Shown here in pieces: positions 14,539-20,947 of a stretch of DNA of 21,570 nucleotides. Below the pieces are notes generated by a model. That model searched no databases and was not told the DNA's origin. It saw only the letters and a program-made list of their open reading frames with translations. Within the stretch, counting starts at the first letter, position 1, and every line of letters starts with the position of its first letter. Made by a program: the position numbers and the translations under genes. Origin of the DNA: JBAZYZ01 sp041659085 (lineage in GTDB: Bacteria; Patescibacteriota; Minisyncoccia; Phycocordibacterales; VMEP01); contig JBAZYZ010000012.1 of NCBI GenBank assembly GCA_041659085.1, forward strand, positions 1-21,570, in the 5' to 3' direction.

Positions 14539-15108
14539 ATGAATAATTTAACCGTAACCGATAAAATTTTAAGACAGACGCTTTTACTCATTATTCCCAA
14601 ATGGGTGACGCCGAATATAGTAACTTGGTTTAGATTTGCGACCATTCCGTTTGTAATATATCTGTTTGTGCAGGAATCCTACGTGTACGGGTTAATCTTA
14701 TTCGCCATTTCGGCTTTTTCCGATGCTGTGGATGGTTCCCTTGCCCGTACCAGAAATCAGGTGTCAGATTGGGGAAAGATGTATGACCCGTTTGCCGACA
14801 AGCTTCTTATTGGCGCCGCCGCCCTTATCCTGGTTTCCAGGTTTTTGAATATCTACCTTGCGGGGACAATCGTAGGTATTGAGTTTTTCCTCATTGTTAG
14901 CGCTTTCTATCGGAAACGTTTTCAGGGTAAACCAATAGAGGCTGAATTTTCCGGGAAAATAAAAATGGTTCTTCAGTCTCTTGCCGTAGTCTCCATTCTT
15001 ATTGCCGCATCTTTCCAGTTGCCGGCTTTTCTAACCATTGCCGCATATCTGCTTTATTTGGCTGTTATTTTTGCGATAATCAGTCTGGTAGTGTATAAAT
15101 CTATTTGA
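14539..15108 (+). CDS. pgsA: CDP-alcohol phosphatidyltransferase (PgsA-like)
   Basis: An integral membrane enzyme that transfers a phosphatidyl group from CDP-diacylglycerol to an alcohol, most likely glycerol 3-phosphate in phosphatidylglycerol synthesis. The full family motif is present: D62-x2-D65-G66-x2-A69-R70-x8-G79-x3-D83-x3-D87 (SDAVDGSLARTRNQ then WGKMYDPFADK). The N-terminal TPNIVTWFRFATIPFVIYLF is typical of PgsA-type members. The length of 189 residues with about five or six helices fits. The acceptor alcohol cannot be proved from sequence, so the symbol is a best guess. It begins nine bases after the Nudix gene (AATAAAAAATT before ATG, no Shine-Dalgarno) and its TGA lies in the centre of a 12-bp inverted repeat just before tRNA-Ser. 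Confidence 0.88.
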   Translation: MNNLTVTDKILRQTLLLIIPKWVTPNIVTWFRFATIPFVIYLFVQESYVYGLILFAISAFSDAVDGSLARTRNQVSDWGKMYDPFADKLLIGAAALILVSRFLNIYLAGTIVGIEFFLIVSAFYRKRFQGKPIEAEFSGKIKMVLQSLAVVSILIAASFQLPAFLTIAAYLLYLAVIFAIISLVVYKSI

Positions 15109-15119
15109 ATAGATTTATA
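15094..15119. repeat. 12-bp perfect inverted repeat centred on the pgsA stop codon
   Basis: TATAAATCTATT (15094-15105) and AATAGATTTATA (15108-15119) flank TG; the TGA stop begins on the last loop-side base (15106-15108). It is AT-rich with no T-tract. Ending eight bases before the tRNA, it may separate the mRNA from the tRNA or serve as a processing signal. Confidence 0.7.
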
Positions 15120-15127
15120 TCCAAAGC

Positions 15128-15212
15128 GGAGGCGTCGCATAGCGGTCTAGTGCGCAGACCTGGAAAGTCTGTGTGGGGCAACCCACCGAGAGTTCGAATC
15201 TCTCCGCCTCCG
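15128..15212 (+). tRNA. tRNA-Ser (anticodon GGA)
   Basis: A class II cloverleaf. The acceptor GGAGGCG (15128-15134) pairs with CGCCTCC (15205-15211), with G15212 as discriminator as usual for serine. The anticodon stem CAGAC/GTCTG (15155-15159, 15167-15171) holds the loop CTGGAAA with anticodon GGA (15162-15164), reading UCC and UCU. The long variable arm is TGTGGG-GCAA-CCCACC and the T arm GAGAG-TTCGAAT-CTCTC. CCA is not encoded and must be added. Bases just outside the acceptor stem (CAAAGC, and GCTTTG including the discriminator) pair perfectly, extending the helix to 13 bp in the precursor. It lies between pgsA and the M3 peptidase on the same strand. Confidence 0.96.
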
Positions 15213-15219
15213 CTTTGAA

Positions 15220-15225
15220 TATAAT
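15220..15225 (+). promoter_or_regulatory. Candidate -10 for the M3 peptidase gene
   Basis: A perfect TATAAT lies 24 bp before the ATG and just after tRNA-Ser, giving a leader of about 16 nt. No -35 is visible; the expected place lies inside the tRNA T arm. Tentative. Confidence 0.4.
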
Positions 15226-15248
15226 TCGAAGTATCTCCACATATAAAA

Positions 15249-17240
15249 ATGCAAGTAAAAACATACACGCCAAGAGATTTCGCCTGGACCAAATGGACGG
15301 CGGGAGACATTCGAGCGTTTGCGCCCAAGGTTATTGCCAACAAAAAAGCGCGTTACGCGGAGATAAAGAAAATACCCAAGGAAAAACGGACGTTTGAAAA
15401 CACTATTTATGCCATTGAATCGTCTGACTACGAATACACCGACCAGATGCGCGCCGCGGGGCTTCTGCTCAATGTTTCGCCAATAAACACTGTCCGAAAC
15501 GCCGCCAAAGAAGCAATAAAAAAACTGGACAAGGCGTTTGTGGAAATAGAACACGACGAGGATTTATATAAGGCGGTTTTGGAGTATCAAGAAGTAAACA
15601 GGAAAGAAAAACTTTCCACGGAAGACGCAAAGCTTCTCAAAGACACATTAACAGCTTATCGGCGAATGGGATTTGATTTACCGAAGAAGGAACAAAAAAT
15701 ACTGAAGGAAAAATGGAAGCAGTTGAACAATCTCTCCACAGATTTTTCAAACAATATAAACGAATATAAAGATCATATTGTTGCAACGCGGGAAGAACTT
15801 GATGGTTTACCCGAGGGTTACATAAATAATTTAAAGCGGAATAAAAAAGGTAATTACCTGGTGTCTTTGGAATACCCCGACCTGGTGCCGTTTCTGGCTA
15901 ATGCCAAGAGTTCTCAAAAAAGAGAAGAATTGGCCTACAAGAATTATCAAAAAGGCGGGCAGAAAAATATGAAGATTCTGACTGAGATACTTAAGCTCCG
16001 GCGCGAGATATCTTTAATGCTTGGTTACAAAAATCATATCGCTTACCGGACAGAACCACGTCTGGTAAAGAACGAGAAGAACGTTTTTAAGTTTGTAGAC
16101 GGGCTTATAAAAAAACTTCAGAAGCCGGCTTTGTCGGACTTTCGGGCGCTTTCCGAACTTAAGAAAAGAATTGACGGAAATTCGGGCGGTTTGAAATATT
16201 ACGATACCAGTTATTACTCCGAACAGCTCAAAAGGAAAAAGTTTAATCTAAACAGCGAAGAAATCCGCGAGTACTTTCCGCTTGATAAAGTAAAGAAGGG
16301 GACTTTTGAAATCTACTCCAAACTTCTCTCGGTAAGATTTGAGAAACTAAGCGGATATAAGCTTTGGCATGAGGACGCGGAAATTTTCGCGGTTAAAGAT
16401 AAAAACGGAAAAACAATTTCATATGTTCTTTTTGATCTGTACCCAAGACCGAATAAATATGGACACGCTTGCGTGGAGATGCTTGTGCCGGGTCGCCACC
16501 TTTCTTATTCCAAGGAAAGCGATTATGTCGCGCCTATCGGGATTATCATCGCCAATTTCCCGAAGCCAAGCAGAAAATTCCGGTCAATTTTGAGCCACAG
16601 TGAAGTGGAGACTTTCTTTCACGAGTTTGGACATCTTATGCATGTGGCTTTGTCTAAATCGCCTTACGCTTCAGTTTCCGGGTACAACGTGAAATGGGAT
16701 TTTGCCGAGGCTCCATCGCAGATGCTTGAGCATTGGGTTTGGGATAAAAAAATGCTTCGCGTTTTATCCGGACATTATAAAACGGGCAAACCGCTCCCCG
16801 ACACGTTGCTTCAAAAGATGTTAAAGGCCAAGAACCATATGGAGTATTATGCGAACCTAAAGCAGCTTATCTTCGCCTTGTTTGACCTTTCTATACATAA
16901 AGGTGCTCCGCCTAAGGATATTGCGAAAATTTATAACAACCTGGTCTGGAAGCACATGAAGGTACGATTACCAAAACAGGCGATTTTCCCGGCCGGCTTC
17001 GGACACTTGATGGGCTATGATGCCGGTTACTATGGCTACATGTGGTCAAAGGTTTTCGCATCAGATATGTTTACGCGGTTTAAGAAAGAAGGATTACTCA
17101 ATCCGAAAACAGGCGAGGATTATAGGCGGGAGATTTTGGAAGTGGGCGGAAGCAGGGAAGAAATGGACTCTGTAAGAAAATTCCTGGGCCGCGCGCCGGA
17201 CGATAAGGCGTTTCTTAAAGAAATAGGGCTTAAGGTGTAA
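15249..17240 (+). CDS. M3 family metallopeptidase (oligopeptidase)
   Basis: A zinc oligopeptidase of the thimet/oligoendopeptidase F class that degrades short peptides, most likely in the cytoplasm because no signal peptide is seen. The HExxH zinc motif is H458-E-F-G-H462 (in SEVETFFHEFGHLMH) and the third ligand E487 lies 25 residues after H462 in WDFAEAPSQMLEHW, the M3 spacing. The substrate-binding Tyr/His region near the C-terminus reads GFGHLMGYDAGYYGYMWSKVFASDMF, also typical. The length of 663 residues is normal for M3A-like members (650-700). The ATG at 15249 follows a short A-rich leader without a Shine-Dalgarno. No terminator is seen after its stop. It could recycle peptides taken up or released by protein turnover. 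Confidence 0.95.
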   Translation: MQVKTYTPRDFAWTKWTAGDIRAFAPKVIANKKARYAEIKKIPKEKRTFENTIYAIESSDYEYTDQMRAAGLLLNVSPINTVRNAAKEAIKKLDKAFVEIEHDEDLYKAVLEYQEVNRKEKLSTEDAKLLKDTLTAYRRMGFDLPKKEQKILKEKWKQLNNLSTDFSNNINEYKDHIVATREELDGLPEGYINNLKRNKKGNYLVSLEYPDLVPFLANAKSSQKREELAYKNYQKGGQKNMKILTEILKLRREISLMLGYKNHIAYRTEPRLVKNEKNVFKFVDGLIKKLQKPALSDFRALSELKKRIDGNSGGLKYYDTSYYSEQLKRKKFNLNSEEIREYFPLDKVKKGTFEIYSKLLSVRFEKLSGYKLWHEDAEIFAVKDKNGKTISYVLFDLYPRPNKYGHACVEMLVPGRHLSYSKESDYVAPIGIIIANFPKPSRKFRSILSHSEVETFFHEFGHLMHVALSKSPYASVSGYNVKWDFAEAPSQMLEHWVWDKKMLRVLSGHYKTGKPLPDTLLQKMLKAKNHMEYYANLKQLIFALFDLSIHKGAPPKDIAKIYNNLVWKHMKVRLPKQAIFPAGFGHLMGYDAGYYGYMWSKVFASDMFTRFKKEGLLNPKTGEDYRREILEVGGSREEMDSVRKFLGRAPDDKAFLKEIGLKV

Positions 17241-17275
17241 TCCCGATACTGTTCTTACGAACCGTTGTAATGATA

Positions 17276-17304
17276 TTGACAATTTATATATTACTATACA
17301 TAGT
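17276..17304 (+). promoter_or_regulatory. Possible promoter of the unknown exported protein
   Basis: A perfect TTGACA (17276-17281) lies upstream, but the -10 is unclear: TATACA (17295) gives a 13-bp spacer, CATAGT (17299) 17 bp. The imperfect repeat ACTAT-ac-ATAGT (17293-17304) overlaps this zone. A small leader hairpin TTGGC-GTTTT-GCCAA (17323-17337) precedes the Shine-Dalgarno. Confidence 0.4.
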
Positions 17305-17358
17305 TATTATAGATTCATGTTCTTGGCGTTTTGCCAAACAACCTAAACGGAGGACGAG

Positions 17359-18168
17359 ATGAAAATCATTGCTTCTTTGTTTTGCGCTTTTTGTTTCTAC
17401 ACCCAGGCTTACGCTTTCGGCAACGAGGACGTGGCAAAGTTGATTTCAGCAGGATTCGCGGAAGATGTGGTGCTTAATGCCGTATCTGCCGCCAACCCGG
17501 CCACGTTCGACACAAGCGCTGACGGTCTCATTGGGCTGAAAAACGCCGGCGCGAGCGACGCAGTTATCCAGAAAGTGCTTTCCCGCCAATCGGCAAATCA
17601 AGCGGCGGCGCCAACCTACCCTGTTTCAGGAGGAGGTGGCGGCAATTGCGAACTGGAAGCTTCGGGTCCCGGGGAGGCGATTGCCATGCGCGCCGACGGT
17701 AAGGTATTTTCCCTTACCTACAAAACGCCCGAAACGGTAGTTGACAAAGGCGGCTTGAGGACTTTGGCCCGCGGTTTTACTTTTGGGCTGGTAAAGTCCA
17801 ATATGGGTTCTTCTCTTCAGATACCAGGGGAAAGGTCTTTGGTGCGGATAACCGAAAGAAATCCGGAATTTCTGGACGTATTTTTCCCGCCGGGAGTACC
17901 GCACAACAGCGTGATAAAACTTGTGCGCATGACTTCCCAGGAGAATTCCCGCGTTGTTCAGACGGTATCGATTGACGTGGGTTTCAGAAACAACACCATG
18001 CGCTCGGGTGATTCAGGCGTGCCGCTTTTGGTGGAAAAGCGCGCCGACCGGTGCATATGGCACGGCAGACCGATGTCACAGTATCGGATGAAACCCGCCT
18101 CTCCGCTCGAAAGCGGCGAATACGGATTCATGGTCGGCAGGAATATCTACGACTTTGCCGTAGAGTAG
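17359..18168 (+). CDS. Unknown exported protein with helical repeat-like N-terminal motif
   Basis: A 269-residue protein with a signal peptide (1-19, ending TQAYA). Residues about 20-75 hold two similar helical units: EDVAKLISAGFAEDVVLNAV and, after FDTSADGLIGLKNAG, SDAVIQKVLS. This 'LIxLKxAGxSDxVIxxML'-like pattern is familiar from various exported bacterial proteins of unknown role. After a Gly-rich linker (GGGGG near 92-96) comes a beta-rich region of about 170 residues, with cysteines in NCELEAS and RCIWHG that could pair. No family is assigned. It has a strong GGAGG eight bases before the ATG, its own terminator and possibly its own promoter, so it is a single-gene unit between the M3 peptidase and typA. 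It resembles the genes at 3080-4463 in export signal, strong Shine-Dalgarno and richer GC. Confidence 0.82.
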   Translation: MKIIASLFCAFCFYTQAYAFGNEDVAKLISAGFAEDVVLNAVSAANPATFDTSADGLIGLKNAGASDAVIQKVLSRQSANQAAAPTYPVSGGGGGNCELEASGPGEAIAMRADGKVFSLTYKTPETVVDKGGLRTLARGFTFGLVKSNMGSSLQIPGERSLVRITERNPEFLDVFFPPGVPHNSVIKLVRMTSQENSRVVQTVSIDVGFRNNTMRSGDSGVPLLVEKRADRCIWHGRPMSQYRMKPASPLESGEYGFMVGRNIYDFAVE

Positions 18169-18183
18169 CCGATTTTTGAAGGC

Positions 18184-18213
18184 ATGACCGCGTTTAAATA
18201 CGCGGTCATTTTT
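18184..18213 (+). terminator. Intrinsic terminator after the exported protein gene
   Basis: ATGACCGCGT (18184-18193) pairs with ACGCGGTCAT (18200-18209), a 10-bp stem with a 6-nt loop, and T runs from 18209 to 18213. It is placed 16 bp after the stop. Confidence 0.92.
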
Positions 18214-18241
18214 ATTGGAAGTTCCGGAATACTTGGGGTTT

Positions 18242-18268
18242 GGGGTCGGCTTTTTAAAAAAGCCCCCC
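18242..18268. repeat. Palindrome upstream of the typA promoter
   Basis: GGCTTTTT (18248-18255) pairs with AAAAAGCC (18257-18264), and the outer GGGG (18242-18245) can pair with CCCC (18265-18268) around a TC bulge. It ends five bases before the typA -35. No T-tract follows it. It may be a second hairpin or a protein site. Confidence 0.5.
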
Positions 18269-18272
18269 AGCA

Positions 18273-18300
18273 TTGACTTTTCTGGTTTTTTTGTTATCAT
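18273..18300 (+). promoter_or_regulatory. typA promoter
   Basis: TTGACT (18273-18278) and TATCAT (18295-18300), each 5 of 6, are 16 bp apart. Predicted +1 is near 18307, with a leader of about 61 nt that begins with a terminator-like hairpin. Confidence 0.7.
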
Positions 18301-18311
18301 GCTATGGTCTT

Positions 18312-18335
18312 TCTGCTGTGCGACAGCAGATTTTT
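18312..18335 (+). terminator. Terminator-like hairpin in the typA leader (possible attenuator)
   Basis: TCTGCTGT (18312-18319) and ACAGCAGA (18323-18330) form a perfect 8-bp stem with a GCG loop followed by five T (18331-18335). It lies between the typA promoter and its ATG and after the terminator that already serves the upstream gene, so it would act on typA mRNA only, starting about five bases from the 5' end. A 5' stabilising hairpin is the alternative. Confidence 0.6.
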
Positions 18336-18367
18336 AATTAAACGACGGGTAAATTACTCCAGGTATC

Positions 18368-20152
18368 ATGCAAATACGCAATATTGCCATAATCGCTCAC
18401 GTTGACCACGGTAAAACCACTCTGACTGACGCTTTGCTTAAACAAAACGGCATGGTTGAAGAGGGTTTTACCATGGATACAAACGCTCTGGAAAGAGAGC
18501 GCGGTATTACTATTTACGCGAAAAACACCTCTCTTTTTTATAGAGACACGAAAATAAACATAGTGGACACTCCCGGCCATGCCGATTTTGGTTCCGAGGT
18601 TGAGCGCGTGCTTCGCTCTATTGATTCCGTATTGCTTGTTGTTGACGCGCAGGAAGGACCGATGCCGCAGACTCGTTTTGTTCTGAAGAAGTCGCTTGAG
18701 ATAGGATTGAAGCCTATTGTTGTCATAAACAAGATAGATAAACCGGCGGCTCGGCCCAAAGAAGTCGTTGATGAAGTCCTTGAGCTTTTTATGGAGCTTG
18801 GAGCCAATGAGGAACAGATGGATTTCACAACTGTCTATGCCATCGGACGTCAGGGCGTGGCTAAACTTAATATGGAAGACGAGGCCAAAAATCTGGATCC
18901 GCTTCTTGATGTTGTTTTAAATGAAGTGCCGGAAGCCGGATCCGGAAAGGAAGGCGGTGAACTGGAGGCGCAGGTGTTTAATCTCGGGTACGATAATTTT
19001 CTTGGCCGTATGGCGGTTGCGAGAATCTACAGCGGCGCGCTTAAGGATGCGTCGCAAATATTTGTTATCAAGCCGGAGGGCGGAGTGCGCAAAGGAAAAC
19101 TGTCCAAATTGTTTACGTTTGAAGGAATGGCTCGCAAGGAGACTAAAGAAGCCGTTGCGGGGGATATTGTGATGATTGCCGGAATTCCGGACATTTTTAT
19201 CGGAGAAACAATCACAGACAATGAAAAGAGCAAGCCGCTGCCGGCTATTCATGTGGACGAACCGACCATATCGCTTTATTTTTTGGTCAATGACTCTCCT
19301 TTTGCCGGGAAGGAAGGCAAATTTGTCACCAGCCGCCAGATTCGTGACCGTCTGGAGAAAGAACTTGAGATAAACGTCGGGCTCAGGGTTGATTTTTCGG
19401 GTGAATACTTTAAGGTATATGGTCGCGGAGAACTTCATATCGCCATTTTGCTTGAAAATATGCGCCGGGAGGGATACGAGCTTCAGGTTTCTCAGCCTCA
19501 GGTTATTATCAAAGAGGAAAATGGTCAAAAACTCGAACCTTTTGAAGAAGTGACGATTGACACGCCGAGTGTTTCAACAGGTTCTATTATCGAAAAACTC
19601 TCCCGCCGCCGCGGACTTATGGTTTCCATGACGGAAAAAGAAGGTCAAACCAGAATTATATTTGAAATGCCGACACGCGGACTTCTGGGTTATCGCGGGG
19701 AATTTGTGATTGACACCAAAGGAGAGGGAATTATTTGCAGTCGATTTATTGGTTTCCGTCCGTATGCGGGAGAAGTGGATAAGAAAGATACCGGTTCCAT
19801 GGTTTCAATGACTTCCGGCAAAGCGCTCGCTTTTGCCCTTTGGAACTTGCAGGAGCGCGGAGTGATTTACATAGGTCCGACAACTGAGGTGTATGAGGGT
19901 ATGGTTATCGGAAACGTCGCCAAAGGAAACGATTTGTCTGTAAATCCGACGAAAGGCAAACAGCTCACCAACATGCGTTCTTCCGGAACGGATGAAGCGA
20001 TAACTTTGATACCCCCGCTTAAAATTTCAATTGAACGCGGGCTTGAAGTTATGGCATTGGATGAATATCTGGAAATCACGCCTCTGTCGGTTCGCCTGCG
20101 TAAGAAATATTTGACCGAAGCCGAACGTTCCAAGGTTGGCAGGAAAATATAA
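18368..20152 (+). CDS. typA: Ribosome-associated GTPase TypA/BipA
   Basis: A translational GTPase related to EF-G and LepA that binds the ribosome and supports ribosome assembly and stress growth, notably in the cold. Its 594 residues are typical. G1 is AHVDHGKT (10-17), G3 DTPGH (67-71) and G4 NKID (121-124); the switch I region carries ERERGITIYAKNTS, close to the usual GITI.AKN. The C-terminal BipA-specific region is recognised from RGLLGYRGEFVIDTKGEG and TPLSVRLRKKYL. The start ATG at 18368 has only a weak CCAGG. It has its own promoter with a hairpin at the start of the leader; no clear terminator is seen after the stop. Confidence 0.98.
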   Translation: MQIRNIAIIAHVDHGKTTLTDALLKQNGMVEEGFTMDTNALERERGITIYAKNTSLFYRDTKINIVDTPGHADFGSEVERVLRSIDSVLLVVDAQEGPMPQTRFVLKKSLEIGLKPIVVINKIDKPAARPKEVVDEVLELFMELGANEEQMDFTTVYAIGRQGVAKLNMEDEAKNLDPLLDVVLNEVPEAGSGKEGGELEAQVFNLGYDNFLGRMAVARIYSGALKDASQIFVIKPEGGVRKGKLSKLFTFEGMARKETKEAVAGDIVMIAGIPDIFIGETITDNEKSKPLPAIHVDEPTISLYFLVNDSPFAGKEGKFVTSRQIRDRLEKELEINVGLRVDFSGEYFKVYGRGELHIAILLENMRREGYELQVSQPQVIIKEENGQKLEPFEEVTIDTPSVSTGSIIEKLSRRRGLMVSMTEKEGQTRIIFEMPTRGLLGYRGEFVIDTKGEGIICSRFIGFRPYAGEVDKKDTGSMVSMTSGKALAFALWNLQERGVIYIGPTTEVYEGMVIGNVAKGNDLSVNPTKGKQLTNMRSSGTDEAITLIPPLKISIERGLEVMALDEYLEITPLSVRLRKKYLTEAERSKVGRKI

Positions 20153-20234
20153 CATCTGAAAATCAAAAACCGCGGCGCGGAAGGCAAAAATTATTTGGTT
20201 TGCCCCGACCTTTTGAATTGTAAGTTATACATCC

Positions 20235-20647
20235 ATGTCCTATACGGAATATAACGGACAACATTCATACAAAGTAAAACGCGCAATTCTTCCAATCTTG
20301 TCCTTTATAGCTATTCTCGGCACGATGGTATTATTTAAATAAATGGCTATAAACCGATATTGCGCGAATAAATATTGTTGGGCGGGGAAAATCTTAAGGA
20401 CAATGAAGGTAAGCTGTTTGTTTTCTACCCTCACGACAAACCGGTATTTTGGACGAAAGAAATGCTTTTCCCGATAGGCATAGTTTGGGTAAACAGAGAC
20501 ATTTTTTGTTGATACTTGTAAAGACCTTTTATCATCATTAAATCCCCGCAAATTTTTTACCAAAATGGAAATAGTGCGATTCCCGACTGGTTTTGTTAAA
20601 AAAGTATAGTGAAAATCGGGAGTAGTATGATAATTCAGCCGCTATAA
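20235..20647 (+). pseudogene. Decayed DUF192 family gene (frameshifts and stops)
   Basis: DUF192 proteins are small, usually exported or membrane-anchored, of unknown function. Three pieces in different frames add up to one family member. The ATG at 20235 starts a 35-residue leader with one membrane helix, ended by TAA at 20340. From 20378 the frame reads LLGGENLKDNEGKLFVF and then PVFWTKEMLFPIGIVWVN, the DUF192 core (usual form GMLFVF...FWMKNMLFPIDIIWI), ended by TGA at 20510 after a run of six T. From 20511 another frame gives DTCKDLLSSLNPRKFFTKME and then RFPTGFVKK, ended by TAG at 20607 after a run of six A; the last piece IVKIGSSMIIQ ends at 20645. Usual Met and Asp positions of the core are changed. 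The part between the helix and the core seems shortened. Sequencing error in homopolymers is possible for two of the breaks but not for the in-frame decay before the core. Confidence 0.78.
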
Positions 20648-20947
20648 ACCATTTTACAGGTTCATCCGGACATCAAACCTGCGCTGGCTTGGTTTTGGGG
20701 TCGCGCGCGAGACAGGTTTACCCAATACGCCGGAAATGCAAGACATTTTTTATCGCATTATCGGCCATTATCGCGTATAACAACTCTTTTTATCAATCAG
20801 AATAACAGTATTTTCAGTGTATGGGTTTACACCCACATCTTTTTATTTCCTGTAGTAAATTTTTGGCTTATCAACATGCCAATTTTAAGCGGAAATGATG
20901 TATTATGTTAACACAATAATTTAACAATAATTTAACCGAAATAAACC
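20648..20947. other. 300-bp stretch with no supported gene
   Basis: No start-codon-led gene is convincing here. Two stop-free plus-strand frames overlap: 20634-20780 (48 codons, ending in PNTPEMQDIFYRIIGHYRV) and 20648-20911 (87 codons), neither with an ATG or Shine-Dalgarno at its front. A palindrome TCGCGCGCGA lies at 20701-20710 and a weak TGGGT-ttac-ACCCA hairpin at 20822-20835 precedes CATCTTTTTATTT. Right before the reductase gene are TATTAT (20901-20906) and an 11-bp tandem repeat (20915-20936). The stretch may contain another gene remnant. Confidence 0.5.
20915..20936. repeat. 11-bp tandem repeat in the reductase leader
   Basis: AATAATTTAAC occurs twice head to tail (20915-20925, 20926-20936), and a third TTAAC lies at 20908-20912. 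A -10-like TATTAT (20901-20906) is directly upstream, so the repeats would lie in the early transcript. The 11-bp step is one helical turn, which could suit a DNA-binding protein. It is not an NrdR box. Confidence 0.5.

Noticed and set aside
14539..15108. Recoded UGA (Gracilibacteria-type code)
   Set aside because: pgsA ends naturally at TGA at full family length and other genes do not need UGA as a sense codon.
15126..15213. tRNA-Ser acceptor beginning GCGGAGG
   Set aside because: This would leave two unpaired bases between T stem and acceptor and give T as discriminator; starting at 15128 gives a proper cloverleaf with G.
20240..20563. Minus-strand open frame of 107 codons
   Set aside because: It lies opposite the DUF192 remnant, whose plus-strand fragments match a known family; the minus frame shows nothing recognisable.
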